From Hormiphora californensis (lineage: Eukaryota; Ctenophora; Tentaculata; Cydippida; Pleurobrachiidae): 64,000 bases of DNA. Positions 56,501 through 64,000 of this stretch are shown one piece after another; the stretch's first letter is position 1; every line of letters starts with the position of its first letter. Where the stretch lies: positions 8,574,937 to 8,638,936 of the forward strand of contig CM035354.1 in the NCBI GenBank assembly GCA_020137815.1, in the 5' to 3' direction. A program made the translations under genes and the position numbers. The notes under the pieces are model-generated. The model saw nothing but the letters and a program-made list of their open reading frames with translations. It was not told the DNA's origin and searched no databases.

Positions 56501-57892
56501 TATATATATATAATATATGTATATGTTCTTGACTTACTAAGGGTATGATAAGGTGTAAATGTTTGGCAGGTATAACCAGTGACTCTGGTAGTACATTGTA
56601 CGGTTTAACATCATCTTCGGTAACACTGACATGCAAGTACAGGGGCCCAGCACCCGCATCTCTTTCCTGGCTCCAAGATGGAGTTGAAATTACAAGTGTT
56701 GATAACAGTTATACCACTCAAATAGACTCTTACGATAGTGACAACTTTATCCAGGTACACCCCTTCCCTAGTCAGATTGTATGTAGTTTGTATTTTTCAT
56801 TAAAACAACATTATTATTATTATTATTACTAGTAGGCCCGTTCGCCCTACGGGCGAGTTTCGGGGAAATGGTAGCTGGATTAGGGAACGCTGACATCACT
56901 TGCACCATCTGTTCCTAGCCTATCTCTCACTTTCTCCCTAACCATGTTGTTGTACGCCCTGGGCTTCCTGACAATGTCAAGGTGACAATTTAAGAGATCA
57001 ATGTCATGGAGGTGCAGTGCTGTTCCAGAATCACGTGAAAACTTGCCGCTATGTACCCAATTTGGAGATTTCTTTATTCGACTGGAGTAATCACCCTTTG
57101 GTGACGTTGGGTAAAGCTATCCGTAGTCGTTGATTGGCTCGCTTGAACACGTTGGCGTAATCTGTCATATTCCCTAGCCTGCTCCCTGACAGCAGCAGTT
57201 CTCCTGGACCTAGATAAACTTTGCCGAATAGTGCTTGGGGTGGAAGAGCTAGACATCAGGACAGAAGTAAAAAAATGCACGTGCAGAATTGAATTTCCAC
57301 TTGGTACCCAACTGCAACCGGGAGAGAGGTCTCCAGGTCCCTCTAATAATTACACGTGCAAGTGTAGTTGCTAGGTGACCTCCGTTACACAATTTGCTTA
57401 GTAAGTAGTATGATTATCTCTATTATAATTTGGAGATGAACGACGTCGAAGTCGAAGTCGTTCGTTAGGCGGTATCTAAGCGACAGTGCTCCTTCATAAA
57501 ACACTTCATGTGCCCAAAGCTGTAAAGCTGTTATTCACACTTTTGGAACTTCCAGTGGAAGTTTGTTAATATATATTCGAATGACTTTTAACACGCCAGT
57601 CCCCATAGTTACCAATTCATTTGCCATGGTAACCGTGTTATTAACGTTGAAAGGGGCGAAAAGAACCACCCGCGGCTTCGCCGGTTGGGTTATCAAAAAG
57701 GCCTTTCTTGAGGCGCACCCTAGTTATTATTATTATTAACTATTTAACTAAAACAAAGCTTTATTGTAGACGTGGTCACTGGTGCTAGCTACGCTCAGTT
57801 CTGCAATGGAAGCAGATTATACATGTCAGGTAGTTGAAGATGGAACTACATACGCACAGATAAATGGAACCACACTTCAAGTTGCCAGTTAG
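40263..57892 (+). CDS. Multi-Ig-domain adhesion/receptor-like protein with cysteine-rich N-terminal module
   Basis: Exons: 40263-40358, 40510-40665, 40736-40860, 41385-41496, 41603-41705, 41811-42025, 42268-42435, 42518-42772, 42868-43020, 43095-43220, 43391-43543, 45682-45816, 45901-45989, 46238-46433, 46902-47070, 47249-47376, 48778-48871, 50448-50662, 50789-50901, 51232-51415, 51627-51786, 51902-52014, 52579-52700, 53180-53366, 56570-56754 and 57770-57887 or -57892. The first two encode a GCC2/GCC3-type module (SCAAGTYSNGTACVEC, CTNCPSGT), the third a sushi-like strand (VTVTCSTGY). About twelve Ig domains follow, each with a B-strand Cys and a YxC F strand (DYTCNVTY, TYVCNATY, DYTCQVVE). 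All but one are split over two exons. Many NxS/T sites suggest extracellular exposure. No signal peptide, membrane segment or kinase is visible. The start lies upstream, and the end may be the TAG at 57890-57892 or further on. Confidence 0.82.
40917..41335. repeat. Dispersed AT/GC mosaic repeat, second copy
   Basis: Carries GTAGCGGGTCGCTACACC, TATAAACCCTTCCC and GGTGTAGCGAATCACCCTAG in arrangements matching 6189-6440. Parts are inverted relative to each other. In the Ig-gene intron 40861-41384. Confidence 0.6.
42057..42228. mobile_element. pogo/Tigger-like MITE, copy 3
   Basis: CAGTCGGACCCCGATTTA and its inverted end at 42228, TA on both sides, 172 bp. It accounts for most of the Ig-gene intron 42026-42267. 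Confidence 0.85.
44437..45335. repeat. Repeat cluster: GC-rich hairpin repeat, (GA)n and (CT)n
   Basis: 44470-44650 contains repeated GCCGAGCCTGCGAGGC-type hairpins. A (GA)n tract occupies ~44754-44834 and a (CT)n tract 45028-45115, in opposite sense, so the two can pair. A short near-repeat GATGACTGGTTAAAATGG (44441) and GATGACCGGTCAAAATTG (45309) brackets the block. All lies in the large Ig-gene intron 43544-45681; 43570-44430 shows nothing I recognise. Confidence 0.65.
45414..45593. mobile_element. pogo/Tigger-like MITE, copy 4
   Basis: CAGTCGGACCCCGATTCA at the left and the inverted end at 45593, TA both sides, 180 bp. Internal GATTTAGTGGACCCC is tandemly repeated, making this copy longer than its relatives. 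Confidence 0.83.
46437..46515. mobile_element. pogo-like MITE end, abutting an Ig-gene splice donor
   Basis: CAGTCGGGTCCCGATTTACC follows directly on the donor dinucleotide of exon 46238-46433. An inner inverted CCGGGTAAATCGGG lies at ~46481, but the outer right terminus is not found, so this is a single-ended remnant. Confidence 0.6.
47595..47742. mobile_element. hAT-type MITE, truncated copy
   Basis: Shares GGGGCGAAGCCCCCG, TTTTACCACCCCCAACAA and the right terminus GCTGGGGCCACCCCTG with the full copies at 5186 and 59597. The left end is not seen. Confidence 0.7.
47832..48045. mobile_element. MITE with GC-rich hairpins
   Basis: Inverted ends ATGAACTATTAACGTTTG and AAACGTTCATAGTTTATG, continuing into GCGTTAT and ATAACGC. 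Inside are GTTGGCTGTCGCCAGC against GCTGGCGATAGCCAAC and a GTTTAATCGCCC palindrome. In the Ig-gene intron 47377-48777; the remainder of that intron shows nothing else I recognise. Confidence 0.65.
48990..49080 (+). repeat. tRNA-like SINE head, copy 1
   Basis: GTAGCTTAGTGGTATAGC with a partial duplication, then CCTGGTTCAATTCCCGG as B box, followed by a shared tail (CCCAGTATTTTTCGATT). Related to 49684-49760. Confidence 0.6.
49684..49760 (+). repeat. tRNA-like SINE head, copy 2
   Basis: The outer strands GGTTTGG and TCAAACC can pair as a seven-base acceptor stem. GCTTAATGGTATAGC can form a D arm, and TGTTCAATTCCCGG is the B box. The anticodon arm pairs poorly, and the same tail as copy 1 follows, so a SINE is more likely than a functional tRNA. 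Confidence 0.6.
49786..50030. mobile_element. TTAA MITE, copy 4
   Basis: TTAA then AGTGAGAGTGGACAGAATCA at the left, and CAACTCTCACT then TTAA at the right. Shares internal ATCTCAGTGATGGATGGG with copy 5. In the long Ig-gene intron 48872-50447. Confidence 0.8.
51022..51148. mobile_element. 127-bp foldback MITE
   Basis: Arms starting CGAAAAACAAAGAAAACGAA pair with TTCGTTTTCTTTGGTTTTCG; the centre is a near-perfect palindrome through AATCTTCAGAAGATT. Short copies of ATACCAGGTCATA lie on both sides (50954, 51152), suggesting an adjacent duplication. In the Ig-gene intron 50902-51231. Confidence 0.75.
52023..52483. mobile_element. 460-bp MITE with GGGTTGCTAAGTTG ends
   Basis: GGGGTTGCTAAGTTGAAAAA at the left and TTTTTCAACTTAGCAACCC at the right. 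TGAGTAT flanks both sides, a 7-base match that could be a decayed 8-bp duplication. A ~110-bp unit with GGTAATTTTCTACTGATTT occurs twice inside. It starts right at the donor of Ig exon 51902-52014. Confidence 0.7.
52712..53060. repeat. Palindrome (52756-52987) within GGAGCACCGGGACTCC repeats
   Basis: Arms of ~100 bp start AAAGGAAAACCCAAGCAAC and close with the complement; they include AATTTCAAGTCTCTATCTC, also seen at 3235. Around them, a ~35-bp unit GTTGGAGCACCGGGACTCC plus GGGAGGTTAGTTCG occurs three times, the first overlapping the intron start just after exon 52579-52700. Confidence 0.75.
53500..53552. repeat. (TA)n microsatellite
   Basis: About 50 bases of alternating TA adjoining the left end of the Penelope-like element. 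A shorter TA run (56490-56515) adjoins the other end, so the element may have landed in a TA tract. Confidence 0.9.
53553..56492 (-). mobile_element. Penelope-like element with inverted terminal repeats
   Basis: Near-identical sequences of ~160 bp face each other: 53594-53756 and the reverse complement at ~56330-56492, both including CTGAGGATTCAGATTGACTG or its complement. The left copy extends ~45 bp further out. PLEs are known for such terminal repeats in direct or inverted order. The single ORF is intact. It is inserted in the Ig-gene intron 53367-56569, opposite to the gene. Confidence 0.85.
53731..56076 (-). CDS. Penelope-like reverse transcriptase with C-terminal GIY-YIG endonuclease (intact)
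   Basis: 781 residues. The N-terminal part (~1-160) resembles the PLE leader, with KEADKGGATVILNKRDY at ~148-165. RT motifs follow: GYIYGLPKIHK, FRPIVSGRQCP, MVAIDIVALYPSI (motif A), VEGTAMGKAHAPPYANL (motif B-like) and KLFLDDGFLF (motif C, DD intact). After IPFLDVLIK comes a linker, then a cysteine cluster (CEDKRCKTCPA) and LIYLIVCSGCGGEYIGETGRTLSERMNLH, which contains the GIY-YIG core with its catalytic R and, downstream, an E-rich end. PLE RTs are the closest retroelement relatives of telomerase. No interruption is seen, so this copy may be young. Confidence 0.93.
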   Translation of the reverse strand: MLTTTTPIEVFNFSDHILTKEEWQVVKLGLKFVPDPDWSDRDFTQLKTDLKQFQIKLRREEHFRRQTTNENNILDNEPTQTRKDMFTNPSRWIPDPSDDRLFQNILENIGQQANTLPERHKQFKSNVTGRQRKAIGSLARNNEIVLKEADKGGATVILNKRDYHEKMYEMLQDSTTYTKVTNYSIITTKRKIEAFIKKNEDALTKKERLYLKNFEMKTGYIYGLPKIHKCPKLKEKTQECILANKNTLEANFTDFKIPFRPIVSGRQCPVSRLSEMLKIILRPFEQHLPHLMRDSYDFLGTLEDSVPKDTTMVAIDIVALYPSITNQLGRDATEYWLDMYPELLGNFSKAFVMNLLDLIQSNVFMTFNHDTFQQVEGTAMGKAHAPPYANLVVAFLINTKLLPMITSSHNEEAASYINKHIKLFLDDGFLFLDEKQITAKDLLEHLNQMDPAIKFTMDVSPTEIPFLDVLIKLEPDLDNPTRTTIITDIYSKPTDSFSYFHFQSCAPRHVKRNIPYTLARRIATIVSSNELKAKRLAELRPKLQRRGYPEKLIGDAINKAGSLERKTLLQTKEKEAAPRDQIIFTSTYNPTIVDPAIRLKQACMNLKHTTASMPTKIIAARRQPPNLRRILSLSKKRDQYIEQNKTGGQPFTRCEDKRCKTCPASIQEGNFTTQNGTVLTRNHTMSCKSKDLIYLIVCSGCGGEYIGETGRTLSERMNLHRSHINNIENGKLQVSKHIRRCASNLDTKFKIFPIFKCDQGSHHHREVVEQELRELVRPCLH
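56820..57769. other. Last Ig-gene intron, unassigned repeat-like sequence
   Basis: A (TTA)n run at 56812-56830, AGTAGGCCCGTTCGCCCTACG at its start and CCACCCGCGGCTTCGCC near 57668, then (TTA)n again at 57724-57738. The matching TTA runs and hairpin-prone GC blocks suggest one ~900-bp inserted element, but clear TIRs are not seen. Confidence 0.4.
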
Positions 57893-57951
57893 TTACCACC
57901 ATGAAAAAATATTATTGACTAAAAGAAGCACGAGCAGTTGAGATGCTATCC

Positions 57952-59082
57952 ATATGGTCATTTTTTTTAAACTTGTGCAACTACCAAATTTTTTCAAATG
58001 ATCATAGCAAAATAGCTGTGGCCACTGGAAATTTACTCAGCACCTCAAAAAATCGAGAAATATTAAAAGTTCAATTTAGTGAAAGAACGAAGTCTCTAGC
58101 TTACTCCAGTGAGGTGCTATAGCATTTCTACGCCGTGAGGTGCTATCGTGAGGTGCCCCCGATTTGTAGAAATACCGTTTGATCAAAAATCTCCAAACTT
58201 TCAGAAATGGTGGGGATATTTCTCACTCATCAGATGAGGTGAAAACCATGGAAAAATTTACTCATTTGGTGAGGTGCAAGCCGATTTTAGAGCTAAAAGT
58301 TTACTCACTAGGGGTCAAATGAGTAAATAAAGAATTGAAACTTGGCATAAAGCAAGATTAGACAATTTCCCTCCTGATTTACCGAAAATTTTCTCTAAAA
58401 TTTACTCAGCGAGTGAGGTGCAGACCCTCAAAAAATGACATATTTTACCTACTTCTCCAGTGCACCTCACAGGTTGAGCAATGACCTTGGAATCGATTAG
58501 GTAGTGTTTGGGGATGTCATATGAGCAAATTAAGGCCACTTTCAGAACTATATACTCACTGAGTGAGGTGCAATTAGCGTTTGAAGAAAATACAGTTTTT
58601 TGGGTGCACCTCACTCATTGAGCAAAATTTTTGGAACTTTTTTGGTACAAATGATGGTTTTGAGTCTACTGCAAGTATCTAGCTAGGAAAAGTCGTGAAA
58701 CGTGAGGTGCTACGGGCTTAAAAGTAGCTGTAAGTATACAGTGTAACTTTAAACATCGGTTGCACCTCATAGATTGAGTAAGTTTGCTTACATATTTTAA
58801 TGGTGTTTATTATGGACATTTTTCAGCATATTTTCGAAAATTTTAGGAAAAAATATTAAAATTTGACGGAATGGCACACGCTTTTGCAAACATGGTCACC
58901 GGCACCTCACGAGGTGAGTTTTTAATTTATTTTGCCTGTAAATCTATTCCCTATACACTTTTACACATAATATTCGTTGGAAAATAATATTTTTTGACAA
59001 AAACTATGATAAAAGTCGAAAAAACTGAACTTATGTCATTTTCGGAAAAAATTTTGCACAAGTTAAAAAAAAATGACCATAT
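57952..59082. mobile_element. 1.1-kb TIR element with repeated GTGAGGTGC motif
   Basis: ATATGGTCATTTTTTTTAAA at the left and the inverted counterpart ending CCATAT at 59082, continuing inward as ACTTGTGCAA against TTGCACAAGT. GAGGTGC or GCACCTC occurs more than a dozen times inside, in both orientations, often after TCACT. No coding capacity. AATAAA at 59087 lies just beyond the right end and could serve as the Ig gene's polyadenylation signal if the stop at 57892 is real. Confidence 0.65.
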
Positions 59083-59473
59083 AGCTAATAAAGCAAAATT
59101 CTTTCTTTATACATGTATTAGGGGGTATGTATAAACCCGGATAACCCGGATAACCCGGATAGTCCGGATAATTGATGTCTCCGAGATATCCGGATAACCA
59201 AGCTCGGATATGCGACTCTGGATAACTCGGATAACTCGGATACATATCCGGATAACTCGGATAAATTTCCGGATAACTCGGATAAATGTCCGAATAACTC
59301 GGCTAAATGTCTGGATAACTCGGATAAATGTCCGAATAACTCGGATAAATGTCCGGATAACTCGGATAAATGTCCGGATAACCCGGATATCTATCCGGAT
59401 AACTCGGATAAATGTTCGGATAACCCGGATATCTATCCGGATAACTCGGATAAATGTCCGGATAACTCGGATA

Positions 59474-60330
59474 TCTATCCAACCTTATTGGTTAGATATG
59501 CACCGTCTTTGCGAAACTCTCGAAAGAGCCTCTACCAATCATAGCTTGGCGGTCTAGGTGGCATTGCGCTAGTCCAGGCCCGAACCTGTGACCTAGCAGG
59601 GGTGGCCCCAGCACGGATTTTTTGCGGGGGGGTGGTGTGGCCGAAGGCCACACTTCAACTCCAAACCTAGTGACCGAGGTGCCGCGAAGCGGCGCCGAGG
59701 GAGCTGCGGCAGGGGGTTTGGGGGGCGCAGCCCCCCAACGGGGTCCAGGGGCAGAGCCCTTGGTGGGGGCTAGGGGGCGAATCCCCCGGGAAATTTTAGT
59801 TTTTGATGAATTTTAAGCAATTTAGAGCAACTTTTTTAACACTTTTCAGTTCTTTTAGAAAACTTTTTCAACGAGTTTCAGTCACAAGGGGTGAAGCCCC
59901 CGGAAATTTTGATGAATTATAAAGCGATTTAGAACAATATTTTATCGATTTTCAGCCCTTGGTGGGGGCAATTTTCAGCCCTTTTAGAAAACTTTTTTAA
60001 TGATGTTCAGCCCGTGGTGTGGGTAAGGGGCGAAGCCCCCGGAAAATTTTAGTTTTTGATCAATTTTAAGCAATTTAGAACAATATTCTAACGATTTTCA
60101 GCCCTTGGTGTGGGTTAGGGGCGAAGCCCCCGGAAAATTTTAGATTTTGATCAATTTAAAGCAATTTAGAACACATTTTAAAGCTATTTTACCACCCCCA
60201 ACAACCCCTGTTTGAAAAGTTTTGGAGGGGGGGGGGGGGGGGTGGCCACCCCCCCCACCACCGCAGGCTGGGGCCACCACTGTGACCTAGCGCGCAGAAG
60301 GCGAGTGCACTGGCCACTACACCACCCTGC
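59474..60330 (-). repeat. tRNA-derived SINE, copy D, split by a MITE
   Basis: The two halves 59474-59596 and 60283-60330 join into a sequence nearly identical to the SINE at 39436-39602. The 8-bp TGACCTAG is duplicated where the MITE entered, inside the SINE's B-box region. Confidence 0.82.
59597..60282. mobile_element. hAT-type MITE, copy 2, with 8-bp TSD
   Basis: CAGGGGTGGCCCCAGC at the left and GCTGGGGCCACCACTG at the right, flanked by exact TGACCTAG duplications (59589-59596, 60283-60290). 686 bp, homologous through its length to 5186-5834. Confidence 0.9.
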
Positions 60331-60354
60331 CACCTATCTATCCGGATAACTCTC

Positions 60355-60690
60355 GAATAACTCAATCCTGGCTATATTTAGGTCATTTTTGGGTTATCCA
60401 TATCAATTCTTGTTATATTCACTGCAGAGTGCACGGAAAGAGAGTCGAGCTAGCAAGGCAAATCAATTCCAAGTTTATTTTATTTAGGTCATTGATTTGC
60501 CTCGCTAGCTCGACCATTTTTCCGTGCACTCTGCAGTGAACATAACAAGAATTGATATTGTTGATAGTCCTTGTCTCGGAAAGTGCTCTACTCACGGTTG
60601 TAAGAAGCTATTTACACGTATTTACTTGTCACAAGAATTGATATGGATAACCCAAAAATGACCTAAATATAGCCAGGATTGAGTTATTCG
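60355..60690. mobile_element. Nested double palindrome
   Basis: The outer arms (AATAACTCAATCCTGGC and the complement near 60675) enclose an inner foldback 60415-60545 with arms TTCACTGCAGAGTGCACGGA. Shared ATATCAATTCTTGT lies next to the inner element on both sides, suggesting stepwise insertion. Confidence 0.7.
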
Positions 60691-61302
60691 AGCTCAAATT
60701 CGAGTTATCCGGATAGATATCCGGGTTGTCCGGACATTTCTCCGAATTATCCGGATACATAATTATCCGAATTGTCCGGATATTTATCCGAGTTACCCGG
60801 ACATATATCTGAGTTATCCGGACATTTATCCGAGTTATCTAGACATTTCTCCGAGTTATCCGGACATTTATCCGAGTTATCCGGAAATTTATCCGAGTTA
60901 TTCGGATAGATATCCGAGTTATCCAGACATTTATCCGAGTTATCCGGAAATTTATCCGAGTTATCCGGACATTTGTCCGAGTTATCCGGATAGATATCCG
61001 AGTTATCCGGAAATTTATCCGAGTTAGCCGGATAGATATCCGAGTTACCCGGACATGTATCCGAGTTATCCAGACATTTATCCGAGTTATCCAGACATTT
61101 ATCCGAGTTATCCGGACATTTATCCGAGTTATCCGGATATTTATCCGAGTTACCCGGACATGTATCCGAGTTATCCGGACATTTATCCGAGTTATCCAGA
61201 CATTTATCCGAGTTATCCGGATATTTATCCGAGTTATCCGGAAATTTATCCGAGTTATCCGGATAGATATCCGAGTTTCAAGGATAATGTTTTAATTATG
61301 CA

Positions 61303-61674
61303 CTGAACTGCTGTAGACATCACCCACTCACTTCATACACACACAAACACCCACACACATGACCAAGCCAAGGTTATTGATCACCGGCTGTATTACAGCA
61401 CGAGAGAGCCGTCACTAGTATCGTGCAGAGATCCTGAAGATCATGATAACAATTAATATGACGTGATCAACTGCTATAGCCCAACTGTTCATTCTGAGAA
61501 TTCTGATACTAAGATATTATTTGCCGTACTGATATATGAGGTAACTGATATATGAGGTACTGATATATGAGGTAACTCCTGTTACCTCATATATCAGTAC
61601 GGCAAATAATATCTTTGTATCAGAATTCTCAGATTGAACAGTTGGGCTATAGCAGTTGATCACGTCATATTAAT
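61303..61674. repeat. Palindromic insert related to 23161-23372
   Basis: Contains CTGCTGTAGACATCACC, then GATCAACTGCTATAGCCCAA, mirrored by TTGGGCTATAGCAGTTGATC near 61640-61662. The centre has CTGATATATGAGGTA repeated three times. It interrupts the 18-bp array. Confidence 0.7.
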
Positions 61675-61896
61675 AGATATCCGAGTTACCCGGACATGTA
61701 TCCGAGTTATCCGGACATTTATCCGAGTTATCCAGACATTTATCCGAGTTATCCGGACATGTATCCGAGTTATCCGAGTTATCCGGAGTCGCATATCCGA
61801 GCTTGGTTATCCGGATATCTCGGAAACATCAATTATCCGGACTATCCGGGTTATCCGGGTTTATATATACCCCCTAATATATACATATTACAACAT

Positions 61897-62300
61897 TATT
61901 ATACCAAAACTAATTGAAATTAGTAGGCTGGAATGGTTGCCCTATGATTTGAGCTACCTTTGCTAGTTGCCACCATAACTTTCACGGGGTCCAGACAGGG
62001 TACAGATGCTTCGTCTATCTTCAAAAGGGAAATGGTGCCAAAGGTAGCTCAAATCATAGGGTAACCATTTCAGCCTACTAATTTAAATTAGTTTTGGTAT
62101 AATTTGCATCATTTTTGGGATTTTTTGATCCATTTAGATGTAGTAGAACAGGTACGGAGAGGTTGGAATCGCTAAATTGAAAAAAATTCGTTTTTAACGT
62201 CATTTTGACGTTATAAAGCGACGTCACGACATTATGAAGTCATTATAATTATTAATTACGTAATCTCATCAAGATTAACTAGATGAAGATACTGATCAAG
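61897..62300. mobile_element. Foldback MITE copy 2 and flank, homologous to 3750-4135 inverted
   Basis: 61897-62103 is the foldback (ATTATACCAAAACTAATTG arms). 62104-62300 continues as the reverse complement of ~3770-3930, including the TGACGT-rich stretch, and ends at a poly-G run at 62300. Confidence 0.8.
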
Positions 62301-62344
62301 GGGGGGGGGGGGAACAGTCATAGAGTCTGTCGAATTGGGTTTGT

Positions 62345-62432
62345 TCTGGAACAAGGTAACGTTTTGCCTTTGAGGGTGTCTTGAGTTTAGTTTGGTCTGG
62401 ATCGAGGTAACGTTTTGCCTTTGAGAGTGGGT
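62345..62432. repeat. Two inverted units of the 37-bp repeat
   Basis: AGGTAACGTTTTGCCTTTGA occurs twice, the reverse complement of the unit tandemly repeated at 36249-36425. Confidence 0.75.
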
Positions 62433-62504
62433 CTGTTGGTAGCTCTATAGCTAGTTAAAACAGTGAATAAAAGTATGAATCAAATCTCGCAATTGCCACT
62501 TTAA

Positions 62505-62710
62505 AGTGTTAGTAAAACACCACGGTTGTTTCTATTATGTTTTATACATACTGATTAAACAGGAGTTCTCCCAACATAACAAAAATATCTCAGTGATGGG
62601 TGGGTCGATTTTGAGCGGTAAAAACGCAAAATGCTCAGAAAGCTAATCTCTACTACCTATTAATACAACAAACTTGTCCAATTCTGATCCGGTCCACTCT
62701 CACTTTAACT
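62505..62710. mobile_element. TTAA MITE, copy 5
   Basis: Left border CACTTTAAAGTG and right inverted end GGTCCACTCTCACT followed by TTAA at ~62705. Shares ATATCTCAGTGATGGGTGGG with copy 4. The left terminus is partly replaced by GTGTTAGTAAAAC. Confidence 0.7.
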
Positions 62711-63308
62711 TTTCAAACCCAATGCTACATAATTATATTTATAATATGGACACAATAAATGAACAGATGAATACGGACAGATTGAACTTACAGTATTTTG
62801 ATGCATGATTGGTACCGTGATGATGTTGGTGGTGAGATAAGTAGTGTGTCCATTTTCAGTTGAGATCAAGATAAACGAAAATGATCAAACAAAAATACGG
62901 GGTAAGACAGATTCTAGCACCACTGCACTAAGATTTACAATTTTCTAGAGGACAAGTCGGTTGGACAGATAAAAACCTTCATTACTTAATTTTGACAGCT
63001 TTTGGAAAAGTTAGTTATGATTCAGATGAATATGTGCAGTGCAAATGTTAGGGAATGTTCAGAATGATGTAGGTAAGAGTGTGTCGAATTTTGAGTTGTT
63101 ACACGCGATAAGTGAATTTGCAGAAGGACGATGCATGAAACATACATCAAACTGTTGAGTCATAAATGGGCGGGGTAGGATAAATAAGAATTTGTGTATT
63201 GCATTTGTTACACGCGATAAGCGACTTAGTGCACCAAAACACAAGGATTGTCGCTATAGTGGGCTGTTTAGCAAACGCCTCTATTTAGGGAGGGATTTTC
63301 CGGGTACA

Positions 63309-63843
63309 TTTTTAGTGACAATGGGCCATTTCTAAGCTTATTAGGGACACATTGGGCATTTTAAGCTGTGTAGAGACCACTGGGGAGTAGGAGGGGGGCT
63401 GTGAGTGATTGTTGAATGTTGAAGGAAGAAACAGGTGATAAAATGTGGTGTTTAAACTGAGAGAACAAGAGCAACAGGGAACGAGAAACGATCAGAGTGT
63501 AATGAGGTTCCGGACGTGTGGCACGAAGTGGTAACCATGTGTACGGGCCTCCGCAAGCAACTTTAAAAGTGGACTTTTAAATAAAAGTGAAATAAAATGC
63601 ATCGGAAACTTCAAAAAATGACTTTTTTTTCGAAATTTTCGGGGATCTTTTTTAGTGACAATGGGCCATTTCTAAGCTTATTAGGGACACATTCGGCATT
63701 ATTTAAGCTGTGTAGAGGCCACTGGGGAGTAGGATGGGGCTGTGAGTGATTGTTGAATATTAAAGGAAGAAACAGGTGACAAAATGTGGTGTTTGAACTG
63801 AGAGAACAAGAGCAACAGGGAACGAGAAACGATCAGAGTGTAA
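63309..63843. repeat. 195-bp direct duplication
   Basis: 63309-63503 and 63650-63843 are ~93% identical by eye (both start TTTTTAGTGACAATGGGCCA and end CGATCAGAGTGTAAT). The spacer of ~145 bp is unrelated. No ORF or splice signal pattern suggests exons. The surrounding 62.7-64.0 kb shows no other feature except an inverted copy of the 35870-35920 segment at 63205-63255. Confidence 0.8.
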
Positions 63844-64000
63844 TCACTCACACTTTGTTGATGCAACAAAGGAAATGATTAACACGCATTGTGGTGCGCA
63901 ATTACTTACTCATAACACTTCCTACTTTCACGTTTCATTTTGGCGTGGTAGCAAGCTGTATATATACCAGATCGGCGGCGCCACATATCGACAGGTAGTA

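Larger units (their letters stand above)
59119..61878. mobile_element. 2.8-kb giant inverted-repeat element built of 18-bp tandem repeats
   Basis: TTAGGGGGTATGTATAAACC at the left end and an inverted end closing in CCCCCTAA near 61878, both next to TA. About 100 bp of unique TIR are followed on each side by tandem 18-bp units (ACTCGGATAAATGTCCGG at 59215-59480 and the complement at 60690-61275 and 61674-61790). Nested inside are SINE D, a hAT-type MITE, a double palindrome (60355-60690) and a palindromic repeat (61303-61674). Frames reading YPSYPDI repeats are produced by the units and are not genes. Confidence 0.82.

Noticed and set aside
57074-57280. Small - strand ORF (Ser/Arg-rich)
   Set aside because: Isolated, with no recognisable domain, inside a repeat-like intron of the Ig gene.
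59215-61275. CRISPR-like array
   Set aside because: Repeats are contiguous, with no unique spacers, and the DNA is eukaryotic.
61055-61917. Tyr-Pro-Ser repeat protein (YPSYPDI units)
   Set aside because: The 18-bp unit is a multiple of three, so it stays open in several frames and on both strands; no start context, splice sites or conservation signal, and it lies within an inverted-repeat element.

Overview
This window is metazoan nuclear DNA: genes are split by GT/AG introns, coding exons are short, and introns and spacers are crowded with transposable elements, microsatellites and foldback repeats. The mix of Penelope-like and CR1-like retroelements, tRNA-derived SINEs, and a gene with cysteine-rich and many Ig domains points to an early-branching marine invertebrate (sponge or cnidarian-like). 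The lineage is an inference; nothing here fixes the species.

Layout. (1) 1-6816, + strand: the 3' portion of a SIRT6/7-like sirtuin gene. Five exons are visible (1613-6816). Its introns hold a broken LINE, a solo LINE ORF1, a 1.3-kb TIR element and a 649-bp hAT-type MITE. (2) 8200-24154, + strand: an insulinase-family (M16, IDE/nardilysin-like) metallopeptidase with an N-terminal membrane anchor and about 17 exons. Its large introns carry a 1.6-kb TIR element, a 670-bp palindrome, several MITEs, rearranged LINE pieces, SINEs and a truncated Penelope-like element. One exon contains a frameshift. (3) 24384-34576: a DNA transposon with ~280-bp TIRs and an 8-bp target duplication. It encodes a multi-exon transposase-like gene on the - strand, and an apparently intact 5.6-kb LINE has landed inside its right TIR. 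That LINE has an ORF1 fusing an AlkB-family dioxygenase domain to an SGNH esterase domain, and an ORF2 with endonuclease and reverse transcriptase; it is the most striking object in the window. (4) 34.6-40.2 kb: a gene-poor spacer with degraded repeats, CT tracts, a LINE 3' fragment and a SINE. (5) 40263-57892, + strand: about 26 exons of an adhesion/receptor-like protein with a GCC2/GCC3-type cysteine-rich module, a sushi-like segment and about 12 Ig domains. Most Ig domains are split across two exons. A Penelope-like element with an intact ORF sits in one intron. (6) 57.9-64.0 kb: no host gene recognised; a 1.1-kb TIR element, a 2.8-kb giant inverted-repeat element built from 18-bp tandem repeats with further elements nested in it, and 195-bp direct duplications.

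The three host genes are unrelated in function (NAD-dependent deacylation, peptide cleavage, cell-surface recognition) and share only strand. Most of the sequence reflects repeated rounds of transposon insertion, and the nesting gives a relative order for several of them.
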